NCBI GenBank assembly: GCA_004322045.1 | Contig: SCRN01000018.1 | Location: 150,741-214,740 of the forward strand | DNA length: 64,000 bases | Source: Paraburkholderia sp. | GTDB lineage: Bacteria; Pseudomonadota; Gammaproteobacteria; Burkholderiales; Burkholderiaceae | Direction of reading: 5' to 3' | Part shown: one piece after another, positions 1 to 11,572 of the stretch | Position numbering within the stretch: position 1 is the first letter of the stretch | Layout: every line of letters starts with the position of its first letter | Notes under the pieces: generated by a model | Seen by the model: only the letters and a program-made list of their open reading frames with translations | What the model was told of the DNA's origin: nothing | Database searches by the model: none | Translations under genes and position numbers: made by a program

Positions 1-262
1 CGTCGATGAAGGTCACTTGCGTACGGACCATGTCAAATGCAGGCGACGAAATCATCAACACTCGAGTCACCCCGCGCAGCGCATTGCCAAGCGTTAGGGG
101 CGCGGACATATCCCCTTCCACAACCTCGATTGTGGGGATACCCCGGTACCAATCGGCCTTCAGTTTGTCTCGCACAAGGAGCCGCACGGGAACGCCGTGC
201 TGGATGAATTCCTTTGCAATATATGAACCGGTGCGCCCTGTAGCGCCAGTCAGCAACAGCAT
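1..262 (-). CDS. NmrA-like NAD(P)-binding protein, 3' part outside window
   Basis: Read from an ATG at 262 on the minus strand; the frame runs open off the left edge, so only the first 87 residues are visible. The N-terminus (MLLLTGATGRTGSYIAKEF) has the GATGxTG dinucleotide-binding loop of NmrA/SDR5-type atypical short-chain dehydrogenases, followed by the expected strand-helix pattern and a conserved-looking VEGDMS segment near residue 55. A GGAG ribosome-binding site lies about 8 bases upstream of the ATG. Family members bind NAD(P) and act as quinone or flavin-linked reductases or redox sensors; which applies here cannot be told. It is divergent from the glutathione S-transferase gene to its right. 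Confidence 0.8.
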   Translation of the reverse strand, partial: MLLLTGATGRTGSYIAKEFIQHGVPVRLLVRDKLKADWYRGIPTIEVVEGDMSAPLTLGNALRGVTRVLMISSPAFDMVRTQVTFID

Positions 263-484
263 ATTTGTATCTCCGGGTAGTCAATCAGTCATGGTTCCCG
301 CAGAGACCAAGAGCGGGATCCATTACTGGTTAAGACTGATCTGCCCCGCCGTTCTCATCGGTCGTTCTGACGGCGAGCGAAATCTTGCTGGCGCACCGAT
401 GATTTTCGATCGCGTGCTCAGTCATATCAGTAAGCTCCTGCGTAGCTGACAGGGGCGATTGCCCCATCCACTCATGGATCAATC

Positions 485-1096
485 ATGAAGCTCTACTACG
501 CGCACCAAAGCTGCGCTCTCGCACCGCACATCGTCGCTGTCGAAGCCGGTATCCCGATCACCGCTATCCCTGTCGACATTCCCACGCTCAAAACCGATGC
601 CGGCATCGACTACCTGACTATCAATCCGAAGGGCTTCGTTCCGGCACTCGAACTTTCCGATGGTCAGGTTCTGACCGAGAACGCTGCGATCCTGCAATTT
701 CTAGCCGATCAGGCGCCCGAAGTCGGTTTGGCGCCCCCCAACGGCACGTTCGAACGCTCCCGCCTCCACGAGGTGCTGCACTACCTTGGCACCGACATTC
801 ACCGTGGCTACAGCCCGCTATTTCGACGAGAAACGCCAGCTCAGACCCGCGAAGAGCGACAGTCCAGCCTCCGGCGCCACTATGCAGTGCTCGACACGAA
901 GTTATCGCACACGCAGTTTCTTCTCGGCCACAAATTTGGCGTCGCCGACGCGTATCTCTTTACCTTGACGCGTTGGGCGAAGCTCATCCAATTGGACCTT
1001 TCCGGATTCGCCCACCTGCAGAGCTTCCAACGGGGAGTCGCCGCGCGTCCCGCGGTGGTCGCCGCAATGCGGGCTCAAGGTTTGGTTGACGCGTGA
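485..1096 (+). CDS. Glutathione S-transferase, probably beta class
   Basis: 203 residues, the usual GST length. Residues 1-80 form a thioredoxin-like domain starting MKLYYAHQSCALAPH; Cys10 sits where bacterial beta-class enzymes carry their catalytic Cys. The cis-Pro segment (KGFVPAL, about residues 50-56) and the glutathione-contacting ENAAIL segment (about 66-71) are present. Residues about 90-200 are the all-helical C-terminal domain with the N-capping motif GVADAYLF. The family conjugates or reduces electrophiles with glutathione in the cytoplasm. The next gene, an SDR oxidoreductase, follows after about 30 bases and may be co-transcribed, which suggests a small detoxification or redox unit. 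The substrate is unknown. Confidence 0.9.
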   Translation: MKLYYAHQSCALAPHIVAVEAGIPITAIPVDIPTLKTDAGIDYLTINPKGFVPALELSDGQVLTENAAILQFLADQAPEVGLAPPNGTFERSRLHEVLHYLGTDIHRGYSPLFRRETPAQTREERQSSLRRHYAVLDTKLSHTQFLLGHKFGVADAYLFTLTRWAKLIQLDLSGFAHLQSFQRGVAARPAVVAAMRAQGLVDA

Positions 1097-1127
1097 CGCC
1101 TTAATACTTTTGGCCCAAGAGGACACC

Positions 1128-1919
1128 ATGCATTCACCCAATACAGCAGTGCCCACATCTGCCGCACTCAGCGATTTGCAGGGCAGGGTCGCGATGATTG
1201 TTGGAGCAAGCCGCGGCTTGGGCAAAGGCATCGCCAAAGCGTTTGCCGACGCGGGTACCCAGGTAGTAGTTGTGTCCCGCACTCCAGTGCCCGCAGGTGA
1301 GATGGGAGATGGCGCCACACACGCTGAGATTGCTGATGCCTGCACAGACACGACCGCCGCCACGCTGCTGACGAAGCACGATCCCGACATCCTGGTCCTG
1401 GTCGCCGGTGCCACACCACACATGGGGACAATCCGAGAGCAGTCTTGGGAGACGTTCTCACTCAACTGGGACACCGATGTGAAAATGGCCTTCCATTGGT
1501 TGCAGGCGGTCCTGTCGAAGCCGCTGAAGCCAGGAGCGCGCGTGGTCGTGATCAGCAGCGGCGCAGCGATCGCCGGCTCACCGCTAAGCGGGGGCTACGC
1601 AGGCGCCAAGGCAACTCAGCGCTTCATCGCACAGTACGCGCAAGACGAGGCATTGCGAGCCGGCTTGGACATCGCAATCTCGACCGTGCTGCCGCGTTTC
1701 GCGCCGGCCACTGGCGTTGGCGCACCCGCAGTGCGGGCATACGCCGAGCGTGCCCGTGTCGACGTCGATGAATTCCTCCAGACGTTTCAGCGCGCCTTCG
1801 GAGCACTCGTCACGCCCGAGAGTGCCGGCCGCGCACTGGTCGGCCTTGCCTGTGCAGAAGCCTCCGAGGTGGCTCCTGCCTATTTGTTGACGGGAGACGG
1901 CTTGCAGAAACTCAGCTAG
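1128..1919 (+). CDS. SDR-family NAD(P)-dependent oxidoreductase
   Basis: 263 residues from the ATG at 1128, which has a purine-rich AAGAGGA site just upstream. An upstream TTG at 1086 would extend it by 14 residues and overlap the GST gene, and looks less likely. The Rossmann motif GASRGLGKG is at residues 26-34, and the catalytic triad is visible as Ser143/144, Tyr157 and Lys161 (YAGAK). This is a classical short-chain dehydrogenase acting on an unknown carbonyl or alcohol. Its position behind a GST and near an NmrA-like gene suggests a redox or detoxification role, which is inference. Confidence 0.87.
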   Translation: MHSPNTAVPTSAALSDLQGRVAMIVGASRGLGKGIAKAFADAGTQVVVVSRTPVPAGEMGDGATHAEIADACTDTTAATLLTKHDPDILVLVAGATPHMGTIREQSWETFSLNWDTDVKMAFHWLQAVLSKPLKPGARVVVISSGAAIAGSPLSGGYAGAKATQRFIAQYAQDEALRAGLDIAISTVLPRFAPATGVGAPAVRAYAERARVDVDEFLQTFQRAFGALVTPESAGRALVGLACAEASEVAPAYLLTGDGLQKLS

Positions 1920-2138
1920 CGCCCTCGCAAAAGGGGCTATGCAATTGTGCCGTGATGGGCGATCGTTGCTCTCGAAGAAGCTAAGCAAACTTCTGACAGG
2001 CAACCTCAAGTATTCCGAATATCTCGCGCTGAACCCAGTCCGTTAATCGCCGGACGAGCTAGTGGAAGCGGCCTTGCAGCGGCACATTCTTTACCGCTGA
2101 AGCGTGTTCCTCCTAGCGACAAATACAGGCAAAAAAAG

Positions 2139-2194
2139 AGGACCCTGTAAATTCCCGCCTAACACGTTGATTAGACAGAAATTTCAGGGCCCTT
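2139..2194. repeat. Pair of imperfect inverted ends, probable IS256-like remnant
   Basis: Two 24-base segments face each other: 2139-2162 begins AGGACCCTGTAAATT and the reverse complement of 2171-2194 begins AAGGGCCCTGAAATT. Both end in a YCTAA block, and they match well when one single-base shift is allowed. Only 8 bases separate them. They resemble the two terminal inverted repeats of a mutator/IS256-type element with its interior lost, though no transposase is left. The surrounding stretch 1920-2220 (about 300 bases between the SDR gene and ssb) holds no other gene I can support. It lies at the junction between the accessory-looking left end and core DNA. Confidence 0.4.
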
Positions 2195-2220
2195 CTTTAC
2201 AGATCTAGACTAAGTTCCGC

Positions 2221-2754
2221 TTAGAACGGGATATCGTCATCCATATCATCGAGCCCGCCACTTGCTGCCGGCTGGCTCGGCCGGCTAGCACCACCGCCAC
2301 CGCCGCCACTGCCCCCGCTACGCGCACCGCCGCCCATCGCGCGGCCGCCGCCACGCTGCTCGGCCGGCTCACGGCTATAGCCGCCATCGTCCCCTCCGCC
2401 CATGCCGCCGCCAGCGCCGCCGCGGCCGCCGAGCATTTGCATTTGATCGGCGACGATCTCAGTCGAATACCGATCCTGCCCATCCTGCCCTTGCCACTTG
2501 CGCGTGCGCAACCGGCCTTCGATATACACGGCCGAACCCTTCTTCAAATATTCGCCGACGATCTCGGCAAGGCGCCCGAAGAATGCAACGCGGTGCCACT
2601 CCGTCGCTTCCTTCATTTCGCCCGATGCCTTGTCCTTGTAGCGATCCGTCGTAGCCAGCCGGATATTGGCAATGGCGTCCCCGCTCGGCAGGTAACGAAT
2701 TTCAGGATCGGCCCCGAGGTTGCCGACGAGGATGACCTTATTTACGGATGCCAT
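2221..2754 (-). CDS. ssb: Single-stranded DNA-binding protein SSB
   Basis: 177 residues. The N-terminal OB fold (residues 1 to about 108) opens [18 protein letters not shown], typical of bacterial SSB. It is followed by a Gly/Ser/Arg-rich disordered linker (about 110-165) and ends in the acidic tip DDMDDDIPF, which recruits repair and replication partners. SSB coats single-stranded DNA as a tetramer during replication, recombination and repair. GGAGAG precedes the ATG. It lies 74 bases downstream of the MFS gene on the same strand and about 1.5 kb from uvrA, an arrangement often seen in beta- and gamma-proteobacteria. Confidence 0.97.
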   Translation of the reverse strand: MASVNKVILVGNLGADPEIRYLPSGDAIANIRLATTDRYKDKASGEMKEATEWHRVAFFGRLAEIVGEYLKKGSAVYIEGRLRTRKWQGQDGQDRYSTEIVADQMQMLGGRGGAGGGMGGGDDGGYSREPAEQRGGGRAMGGGARSGGSGGGGGGASRPSQPAASGGLDDMDDDIPF

Positions 2755-2828
2755 GAGTCTCTCCAGTTAATCCATTGCGCGACGGCGCCCGCTGCCCGAG
2801 CGCCAAGCACGCGACGCGTAGAGCCGCG

Positions 2829-4013
2829 TCAAATCTTACGCACAGGCTTCATATTGGCGGCGATTATAAGCCAGCCCAGCACGAGGCCCGAACATGCATA
2901 GAACACGGCGTCTTGACCGACCGACTTCATCAGCCAGCCGCCCGCGACGCCACCCAACGCAAGGCCGATCGACTGCGTCGTGTTGTACACACCCGCCGCC
3001 GCGCCCTTGCGCGTGCCGGGCGCAAGCTTCGACACGAGCGAAGGCTGCGACGCCTCGAGAATATTGAAACCCAGGAAGTACACGAACAGAATCGCAGCCA
3101 CGGACAAGATCGTATGCGGCGCCGTGCCGAGCAGCAATTGGCCGATCAGGATAAGCGTGATGGCGCCGCAAAGCACGGGCTTCATCTTGCCCCGCTTCTC
3201 CGCCGCGATGATGGCCGGCACCATCATGACGAACGAAAGGCCCATGACGGGCAAATACACTTCCCAGTGCGAGGCGACAGGCAGGCCGCCCGCCACGAGA
3301 ATGCGCGGCACCACGAGAAACAGCGCCGTTTGCGTGGCATGCAACACGAGCACGCCGAAATTCAACCGCAACAGCTCGACGTTGCGCAGCACTTCCGCGA
3401 ACGGGGCACGCACGTGCACGGGCTTGGGCGCGTCGGGCACGATCCACAGCACCACGCCGATGGCAAGCAGCGACAACCCGCCCACGAGCGCGAACAAGCC
3501 GTTCATCCCAACCCACTGATAGACGATGGGCGCGCCGACGATCGCCACGGCGAACGACATGCCGATGCTGCCGCCCACCATCGCCATTGCCTTCGTGCGG
3601 TGCTCGTCGGCCGTCAGATCGGCGATGAACGCGATCACGGCAGAAGACACGGCCCCCATCCCCTGAATCACCCGGCCCACGATGATCCACGTCATATCGT
3701 GACCCATCGCCGCGACGAAGCTGCCCAGCGCGAAAATCAACAGGCCCGTGGCGATGACGGGCTTGCGCCCGAGCTTATCGGACGCCCAACCGTAAAAGAT
3801 GTACAGCAGCGACTGCGTCACGCCGTACGCGCCGAGCGCGACGCCCACGAGCAGGACGTTTTCGCCGCCGGGAATCGTCTTCGCGTACACCGAGAAGACG
3901 GGCATGATCATGAACAGGCCCAGCATGCGCAGCGCAAAAATGCCGGCAAGCGAAACCGTGGCGCGCAACTCGGGCGCGCTCATACGCGAGGATGTAACGG
4001 ACGGATTCGACAT
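2829..4013 (-). CDS. MFS transporter
   Basis: 394 residues from the ATG at 4013 (MSNPSVTSSRMSAPE). The frame stays open to 4100, but that extension is basic and low in complexity, so the internal start is preferred; no strong ribosome-binding site is seen at either. There are twelve predicted hydrophobic helices. The loop after helix 2 reads GWASDKLGRKPV, matching the MFS signature (GxxxD(R/K)xGRR). It belongs to the drug:H+ antiporter-like part of the superfamily; the substrate is not deducible. It sits between ssb and the divergent uvrA, where an MFS gene is often found in Burkholderiaceae. Confidence 0.88.
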   Translation of the reverse strand: MSNPSVTSSRMSAPELRATVSLAGIFALRMLGLFMIMPVFSVYAKTIPGGENVLLVGVALGAYGVTQSLLYIFYGWASDKLGRKPVIATGLLIFALGSFVAAMGHDMTWIIVGRVIQGMGAVSSAVIAFIADLTADEHRTKAMAMVGGSIGMSFAVAIVGAPIVYQWVGMNGLFALVGGLSLLAIGVVLWIVPDAPKPVHVRAPFAEVLRNVELLRLNFGVLVLHATQTALFLVVPRILVAGGLPVASHWEVYLPVMGLSFVMMVPAIIAAEKRGKMKPVLCGAITLILIGQLLLGTAPHTILSVAAILFVYFLGFNILEASQPSLVSKLAPGTRKGAAAGVYNTTQSIGLALGGVAGGWLMKSVGQDAVFYACSGLVLGWLIIAANMKPVRKI

Positions 4014-4293
4014 CGGAAGCGAGCTTGGAAGAACCGGGGTGACGCCTTTTTTAGGCCACAGCCAGCCCCCAAGTGAATCCCGTTCGGGCCGCCCCCGCAA
4101 GAGGACTTCCCCCTAAGGGCTGGCTTTCGGTGCGCCTTTGGGCGCCGGGCCGCCTCGAGCGCGGCAGCCCGCCAAGGGCTGCAAATATAGCGAGCGTGGG
4201 CTCATGCGCTCCCGCACGCTGTAAGGACGCTGTAACGGCGGACTGGAAAAGTCGTTATAGTAGCAGGTTTGGCCCCCTCCCTTCCCCAGGTTC

Positions 4294-7155
<2,862 letters not shown>

Positions 7156-7218
7156 CCGCGGCGCTCGTTCGCGGCTGTGCGTCACGCCGCCCGACATCGG
7201 TTGGAGACCAGACATATC

Positions 7219-8304
7219 ATGGCTAAGCGCAACGAGGCCCCCGAAGACACCCGCATGCGGGAGGTCGCCGGACGTCCCGTGCGGCTCACGAGCGACATGA
7301 GCTTGCCGAAGCTGTCGGCAGTGGAGATCGGCAGCTACCTGCTCGCCTTCGTCGGCATGTGGGCGGTTCTGCACTTCAAGCTACTCGGCGCGCTGCTCGC
7401 CGGCATGCTCGTCTATCAGCTCGTCCACACGATCGCGCCCAGCATCGAGCGCCACATGTCCAGCCAGCGCGCGCGCTGGGTCGCCGTCGTGGTCATCGCG
7501 ACCGTGGTCGTCGGAGGCTTGACGGGCCTCTCGATCGGCATCGTCCAGCACTTCGAGCACACGGTGCCGAACATTCAAAACTTGCTCGATCAGGTCATGC
7601 AGATCGTGGATCAAGCGCGCTCGCGCTCGCCCGATTGGCTCTCCGCCATGCTGCCTGGCGATGTCTCGCAGATGAAGGAAAAGGCCGGGATGCTCGTGCA
7701 TACGCACATGGAGCAGCTACAACAAGGCGGCAAGAATGTCGCTCGCGGCTTCGGCCATGTCGTGTTCGGAATGATCATCGGCGCGATGATCGCCATCACG
7801 AGCGAGCGTCATGTGCAGCGGTTGCCGCTGTCCCGGGCGCTCGCCGCGCGCGCCTCGCGTTTTGCGGATGCGTTCCGGCGGATCGTGTTCGCGCAGGTCA
7901 AGATATCGACGATCAACGCGGTGTTCACGGCGCTTTATTTGCTGATCGCGTTGCCGATTTTTCATGAGCGGCTGCCGCTGTCGAAGACGCTCGTGCTCGT
8001 CACGTTCATCGCGGGACTGCTGCCGGTTATCGGCAATCTGATCTCGAACACGCTGATCGTCGCCGTCTCGCTCGCGGTCAGCCTGCCGACGGCCATTTCC
8101 TCGCTCGTCTTTCTCGTGTTGATTCACAAGTTCGAATACTTCTTGAACGCGCGGATCGTCGGCGGGCAAATCGAGGCGCGGGCTTGGGAGCTATTGCTGG
8201 CCATGCTGGTCATGGAAGCGGCCGCTGGCGTACCGGGGCTCGTGGCCGCGCCGATCTTTTATGCGTATATCAAGCGCGAGCTCGTTTATTTGCGGCTGGT
8301 TTGA
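7219..8304 (+). CDS. AI-2E family transporter (permease)
   Basis: 361 residues from the ATG at 7219, with GGAG about 12 bases upstream; an in-frame GTG at 7177 is the alternative. The protein has a short polar N-terminus, two helices near residues 35-75, another near 95-120, a large amphipathic segment (about 125-190), and four or five C-terminal helices including the conserved FIAGLLPVIGNLISNT stretch typical of the family (YhhT/TqsA/PerM). Members export small molecules or act as Na+/H+ antiporters; the AI-2 name does not prove a quorum-sensing role. It starts 63 bases after uvrA and could be read through from it. Confidence 0.87.
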   Translation: MAKRNEAPEDTRMREVAGRPVRLTSDMSLPKLSAVEIGSYLLAFVGMWAVLHFKLLGALLAGMLVYQLVHTIAPSIERHMSSQRARWVAVVVIATVVVGGLTGLSIGIVQHFEHTVPNIQNLLDQVMQIVDQARSRSPDWLSAMLPGDVSQMKEKAGMLVHTHMEQLQQGGKNVARGFGHVVFGMIIGAMIAITSERHVQRLPLSRALAARASRFADAFRRIVFAQVKISTINAVFTALYLLIALPIFHERLPLSKTLVLVTFIAGLLPVIGNLISNTLIVAVSLAVSLPTAISSLVFLVLIHKFEYFLNARIVGGQIEARAWELLLAMLVMEAAAGVPGLVAAPIFYAYIKRELVYLRLV

Positions 8305-8421
8305 CGCTAGCGCACCCTGCGCACCCGAAAGATTCTCCCGCCTGTATCCGCATCTCGAACGATCGGTGGGCCTTGCAAGCCGCTGGATAAGTTCATCCTC
8401 CTTTGACGATCACCGGCGCGC

Positions 8422-9291
8422 TCAACGAAACACGACCGTTTTCGTCCCGTTCAACACGATCCGATGCTCCACGTGCCACTTCACCGCACGCGCCAGCGTC
8501 ACGCACTCGACGTCGCGGCCGATCGCCGTCAGTTGGTCGGGCGTCATGCTGTGATCGACGCGCTCCACTTCCTGCTCGATGATCGGACCTTCGTCCAGAT
8601 CGGTCGTGACGTAATGGGCCGTCGCGCCGATCAACTTCACGCCCCGATCGAACGCCTGGTAGTACGGCTTGGCCCCCTTGAAACTCGGCAAGAACGAGTG
8701 ATGAATATTGATCGCCCGGCCCGACAAGTGCTCGCACAGATTCGGCGACAAGACCTGCATGTAGCGCGCGAGCACGACGAGATCGGCCGCGTTTTGATCG
8801 ATCACTTCGAGCACCCGCGCCTCTTGCGCGGCTTTGGCAGCGCCCGTCGAGTCCATCAACGGGAAGTGATGGAACGGAATGTCGTAACTCGCCGCGAGCT
8901 GATAGAAATCTTTGTGATTCGAAATGATCGCGGCAATCTCGATCGGCAGTTGCCCCGTGCGATAGCGGAACAGCAAGTCGTTCAAGCAATGCCCGATCTT
9001 CGAGACCATGATGACGACCTTCGGCTTGAGCGCCGCGTCGTGGATCTCCGATCGCATCGCAAACTCCGCGGCCAGCGGCGCGAACGCCTCGCGCAGCGCA
9101 TCGAGCCCCGGGTCGCCGCCCACTTGTTGAAAGTGCACGCGCATGAAAAATTCGCCCGTGCGGCTATCGCCGAATTGCGCCGAGTCGAGGATGTTGGCGC
9201 CGCGCTCGAACAAGAACCCCGATACCGCGTGAACGATGCCGGGCCGATCGGGGCACGATAGTTTCAAGATGAAGCTGTGTTGGGTCGACAT
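8422..9291 (-). CDS. purU: Formyltetrahydrofolate deformylase PurU
   Basis: 289 residues. PurU hydrolyses 10-formyl-tetrahydrofolate to formate and tetrahydrofolate, balancing the one-carbon pool and supplying formate for purine synthesis. Residues about 5-80 form an ACT domain (SCPDRPGIVHAVSGF), the regulatory part that senses Met/Gly in the E. coli enzyme. Residues about 90-289 are the formyltransferase fold, with the NIHHSFLPSFKGAKPY catalytic segment and the downstream TTDLDEGPII Asp region. It is the last gene of a minus-strand series (apt, LysE exporter, Nudix, purU). Confidence 0.97.
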   Translation of the reverse strand: MSTQHSFILKLSCPDRPGIVHAVSGFLFERGANILDSAQFGDSRTGEFFMRVHFQQVGGDPGLDALREAFAPLAAEFAMRSEIHDAALKPKVVIMVSKIGHCLNDLLFRYRTGQLPIEIAAIISNHKDFYQLAASYDIPFHHFPLMDSTGAAKAAQEARVLEVIDQNAADLVVLARYMQVLSPNLCEHLSGRAINIHHSFLPSFKGAKPYYQAFDRGVKLIGATAHYVTTDLDEGPIIEQEVERVDHSMTPDQLTAIGRDVECVTLARAVKWHVEHRIVLNGTKTVVFR

Positions 9292-9356
9292 GACCGAGTT
9301 GACTCCTATGTTTGATCCCTGCCGCGCCGCTTGCGTATCGAGCGCATTCAGCGCAT

Positions 9357-10211
9357 TCAGCGCGAGACGCGCGGTGCGGCGAAAAGCGTATCGATGCCCG
9401 CGCAGGCGTCCTCATCGATCCAAGCGTGGCGCAGCATGCAGTCGAGCGTCGCGAGGCTCGCATCCACGGTCATCTCGCCGTCCTCGATCCACCGCGCGAC
9501 TTCTTCAATGCGAGCGAGCCGATGTTCGCCCACTTCTCCGTCCTGGTTGCGTGGGGCGAAATCCTCGGGCAGCGGCAGGTCGTAGATGAAGATCTGCTCG
9601 GCCTGCGTGCCTTCGGGCAGCGACTGCAGCACATGCACGGTGCGTCCGGGTTCGACCTTGCCGGCCAGAGCGGCTTCGATGCCCGCCTCTTCCCAACATT
9701 CCTTGACGATCGTCTCTTCGATCGACAAGCCCCAAGCAATGCCGCCCGCGACCACGTTGTCCAGCATGCCAGGGTCGGTCGCCTTGGTCTGGCTGCGGCG
9801 CGCGATCCAAAGCTGCGGCGCCCGACCCGCATATTTTACGATGCCGTTCAAATGCACCGCGTAGGTCGCCGTGCCGAAGAAGCGTGCGGCCGCCCGCTCG
9901 ATGTAGGCGAGCGGCGCGGCGTCGAAGGCGTTGCGAATCGCGTAAGTCTCGTCGCGCCAACCGACGATGCGCCCCTGCCCCGCGAGCGCACCGATGACAG
10001 CGGCCAGCGCCGCGGACCGGGTATCGGCGCTCGCATCGAAACGAGGGGCCAACGTTACCGCCGCGGCGTCGATGTCGAAGACGTCGGGCCAACGAGCAAG
10101 CAGCGCGACGTCGTGCTCGCGAATCCATCCGACTTGCTCGGAAGCCATGAAAAACGGGCGGTGCGCCTGCGGCTCGAAGCGGCGCGCATGGACGATGCAG
10201 GGCAAGCTCAT
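9357..10211 (-). CDS. Nudix hydrolase with DUF4743-type N-terminal domain
   Basis: 284 residues. An N-terminal domain of about 120 residues of the type found in plant and bacterial DUF4743 proteins precedes a Nudix domain. The Nudix box is around residues 155-180 and ends KECWEEAGIE, matching the REUxEExGU core with Lys in place of Arg. Relatives hydrolyse thiamine-diphosphate derivatives or other nucleoside-diphosphate-linked compounds; the substrate here is not known. The ATG at 10211 has a strong AAGGAG site 5-10 bases upstream. It is 44 bases from the preceding LysE-family gene. Confidence 0.88.
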   Translation of the reverse strand: MSLPCIVHARRFEPQAHRPFFMASEQVGWIREHDVALLARWPDVFDIDAAAVTLAPRFDASADTRSAALAAVIGALAGQGRIVGWRDETYAIRNAFDAAPLAYIERAAARFFGTATYAVHLNGIVKYAGRAPQLWIARRSQTKATDPGMLDNVVAGGIAWGLSIEETIVKECWEEAGIEAALAGKVEPGRTVHVLQSLPEGTQAEQIFIYDLPLPEDFAPRNQDGEVGEHRLARIEEVARWIEDGEMTVDASLATLDCMLRHAWIDEDACAGIDTLFAAPRVSR

Positions 10212-10255
10212 TGAAACTCCTTGACGGTACTACCGGCGAGAGGATCGATCGTGCC

Positions 10256-10870
10256 TCAATCGCGCAAAGCCACGCGCAACCCAAGCGCGATGAACGTTGC
10301 GCCCGCGAGCCGATCGAGCCAGACACCGGCGCGCGGACGACGCTTGAGCCACGCGCCCAGCGCACCGGCGAACAGACCGAAGGCGGAAAAGATCGCCAGC
10401 GTCTGCAGCATGAAAACGAGGCCCAGTTCGATCATCTGGACGGCGACACGTTGGGTGCCGCTCGGATCGACGAACTGCGGCAGAAACACGACGAAGAACA
10501 GCGTCACCTTCGGGTTCATCATGTTGCCGACGACGCTTTGGCGAAATACGGTGAGAAGCGGTACGGGAGCGCGCTCGTGAGCGCTCGCCAAGCCGCGGCT
10601 CGTCAACGCCTTCACGCCGATCCAAATCAGATAGAGGCCACCCGCGATCTTGACGATCTCGAACGCGAGCGGCGACGAGCGCAAGAGCGCCGCGATGCCG
10701 AACGCGGCGAGCGTCGTATGGAAGGTCAGCCCGGCGGCGAAGCCGAGCGCAGCCACGAGGCCCGCGGCACGGCCTTGCGAGATGCCGCGCGCAAGCACTT
10801 GCAGATTGTCCGGCCCGGGCGCGGCCGTGATCGCTATGGACGCAGCGAGAAACAACGGTAGGTTCGGCAT
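10256..10870 (-). CDS. LysE/RhtB family amino-acid exporter
   Basis: 204 residues, the normal length. It is strongly hydrophobic, with five or six helices. The N-terminal signature of the family is present: AAPGPDNLQVLARGISQGR, with the conserved Pro-Gly-Pro-(D/N) turn followed by a Gly-rich second helix. Family members export amino acids such as lysine, homoserine or threonine across the inner membrane; the substrate cannot be told from sequence. It lies between apt and the Nudix gene on the minus strand. Confidence 0.9.
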   Translation of the reverse strand: MPNLPLFLAASIAITAAPGPDNLQVLARGISQGRAAGLVAALGFAAGLTFHTTLAAFGIAALLRSSPLAFEIVKIAGGLYLIWIGVKALTSRGLASAHERAPVPLLTVFRQSVVGNMMNPKVTLFFVVFLPQFVDPSGTQRVAVQMIELGLVFMLQTLAIFSAFGLFAGALGAWLKRRPRAGVWLDRLAGATFIALGLRVALRD

Positions 10871-10916
10871 GTTGGATTGGCTCTATCGAATTGGATCGGG
10901 GCGAGCGGCCCGCCCG

Positions 10917-11483
10917 TCAGTGCCCAGGAAAGTCCGTCACCGTATAGAGCGGCAAGCCGCTATCGCGCAGCAGCTTGGAGCCGCCCAAATCGGGCAGATC
11001 GACAATGGCGGCGCCCTCGACGACAACCGCGCCGAGCCGCTCCAGCAGCTTTTTGCCGGCCATCATCGTGCCGCCGGTCGCGATCAGATCGTCGACGATC
11101 ACGATGCGGCTGCCGCGCTCGCAGGCGTCCTCGTGGATTTCCACCGTGGCCGTCCCGTATTCGAGCGCGTATGACTCGGATACCGTCTTATAGGGCAATT
11201 TACCAATCTTCCGAATCGGAATGAAGCCGAGGTTCAGTTCGTAGGCGACGATCGGCGCGATGATGAAGCCCCGCGCATCGAGACCCGCGACATAGTCGAG
11301 CTTCGCTTCGACATAGCGCTCGATGAACAGATCGATGAGCACCCGCAGCGTCTTCGGACGCTGCAACAGCGGCGTGATATCGCGAAACTGCACACCTGGC
11401 AGCGGCCAGTCGGGAATCGTGCGAATTTGGCTCTTGATGAACGCGGCGGCGTCGTGGGGCGCATCGGCGGGCGCATTGGACAT
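10917..11483 (-). CDS. apt: Adenine phosphoribosyltransferase
   Basis: 188 residues from the ATG at 11483, preceded by GGAGA; the open frame extends to 11576, but that part has no homologous features. Apt makes AMP from adenine and PRPP in purine salvage. The type I PRTase fold is clear: the [12 protein letters not shown] segment (residues 29-40) typical of Apt, and the PRPP-binding loop [14 protein letters not shown] at 127-140. PRPP is made by prs, also in this window at 28.7 kb. Confidence 0.97.
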   Translation of the reverse strand: MSNAPADAPHDAAAFIKSQIRTIPDWPLPGVQFRDITPLLQRPKTLRVLIDLFIERYVEAKLDYVAGLDARGFIIAPIVAYELNLGFIPIRKIGKLPYKTVSESYALEYGTATVEIHEDACERGSRIVIVDDLIATGGTMMAGKKLLERLGAVVVEGAAIVDLPDLGGSKLLRDSGLPLYTVTDFPGH

Positions 11484-11572
11484 GAAATTCTCCGCAGGAT
11501 GCGGCCGTGCCCGTGACGGGACAGCCGCGATCGATTGATGAAATGGGTGGTGTAGCAGGCGGCGCGCCTGGG

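Noticed and set aside
2775..4076. 433-codon open frame antisense to the MFS transporter
   Set aside because: Arg/His-rich translation without motifs; the opposite strand codes a clear 12-helix transporter.
4201..4293. LexA (SOS) box before uvrA
   Set aside because: CTGT occurs twice, but no matching ACAG at the right spacing was found.
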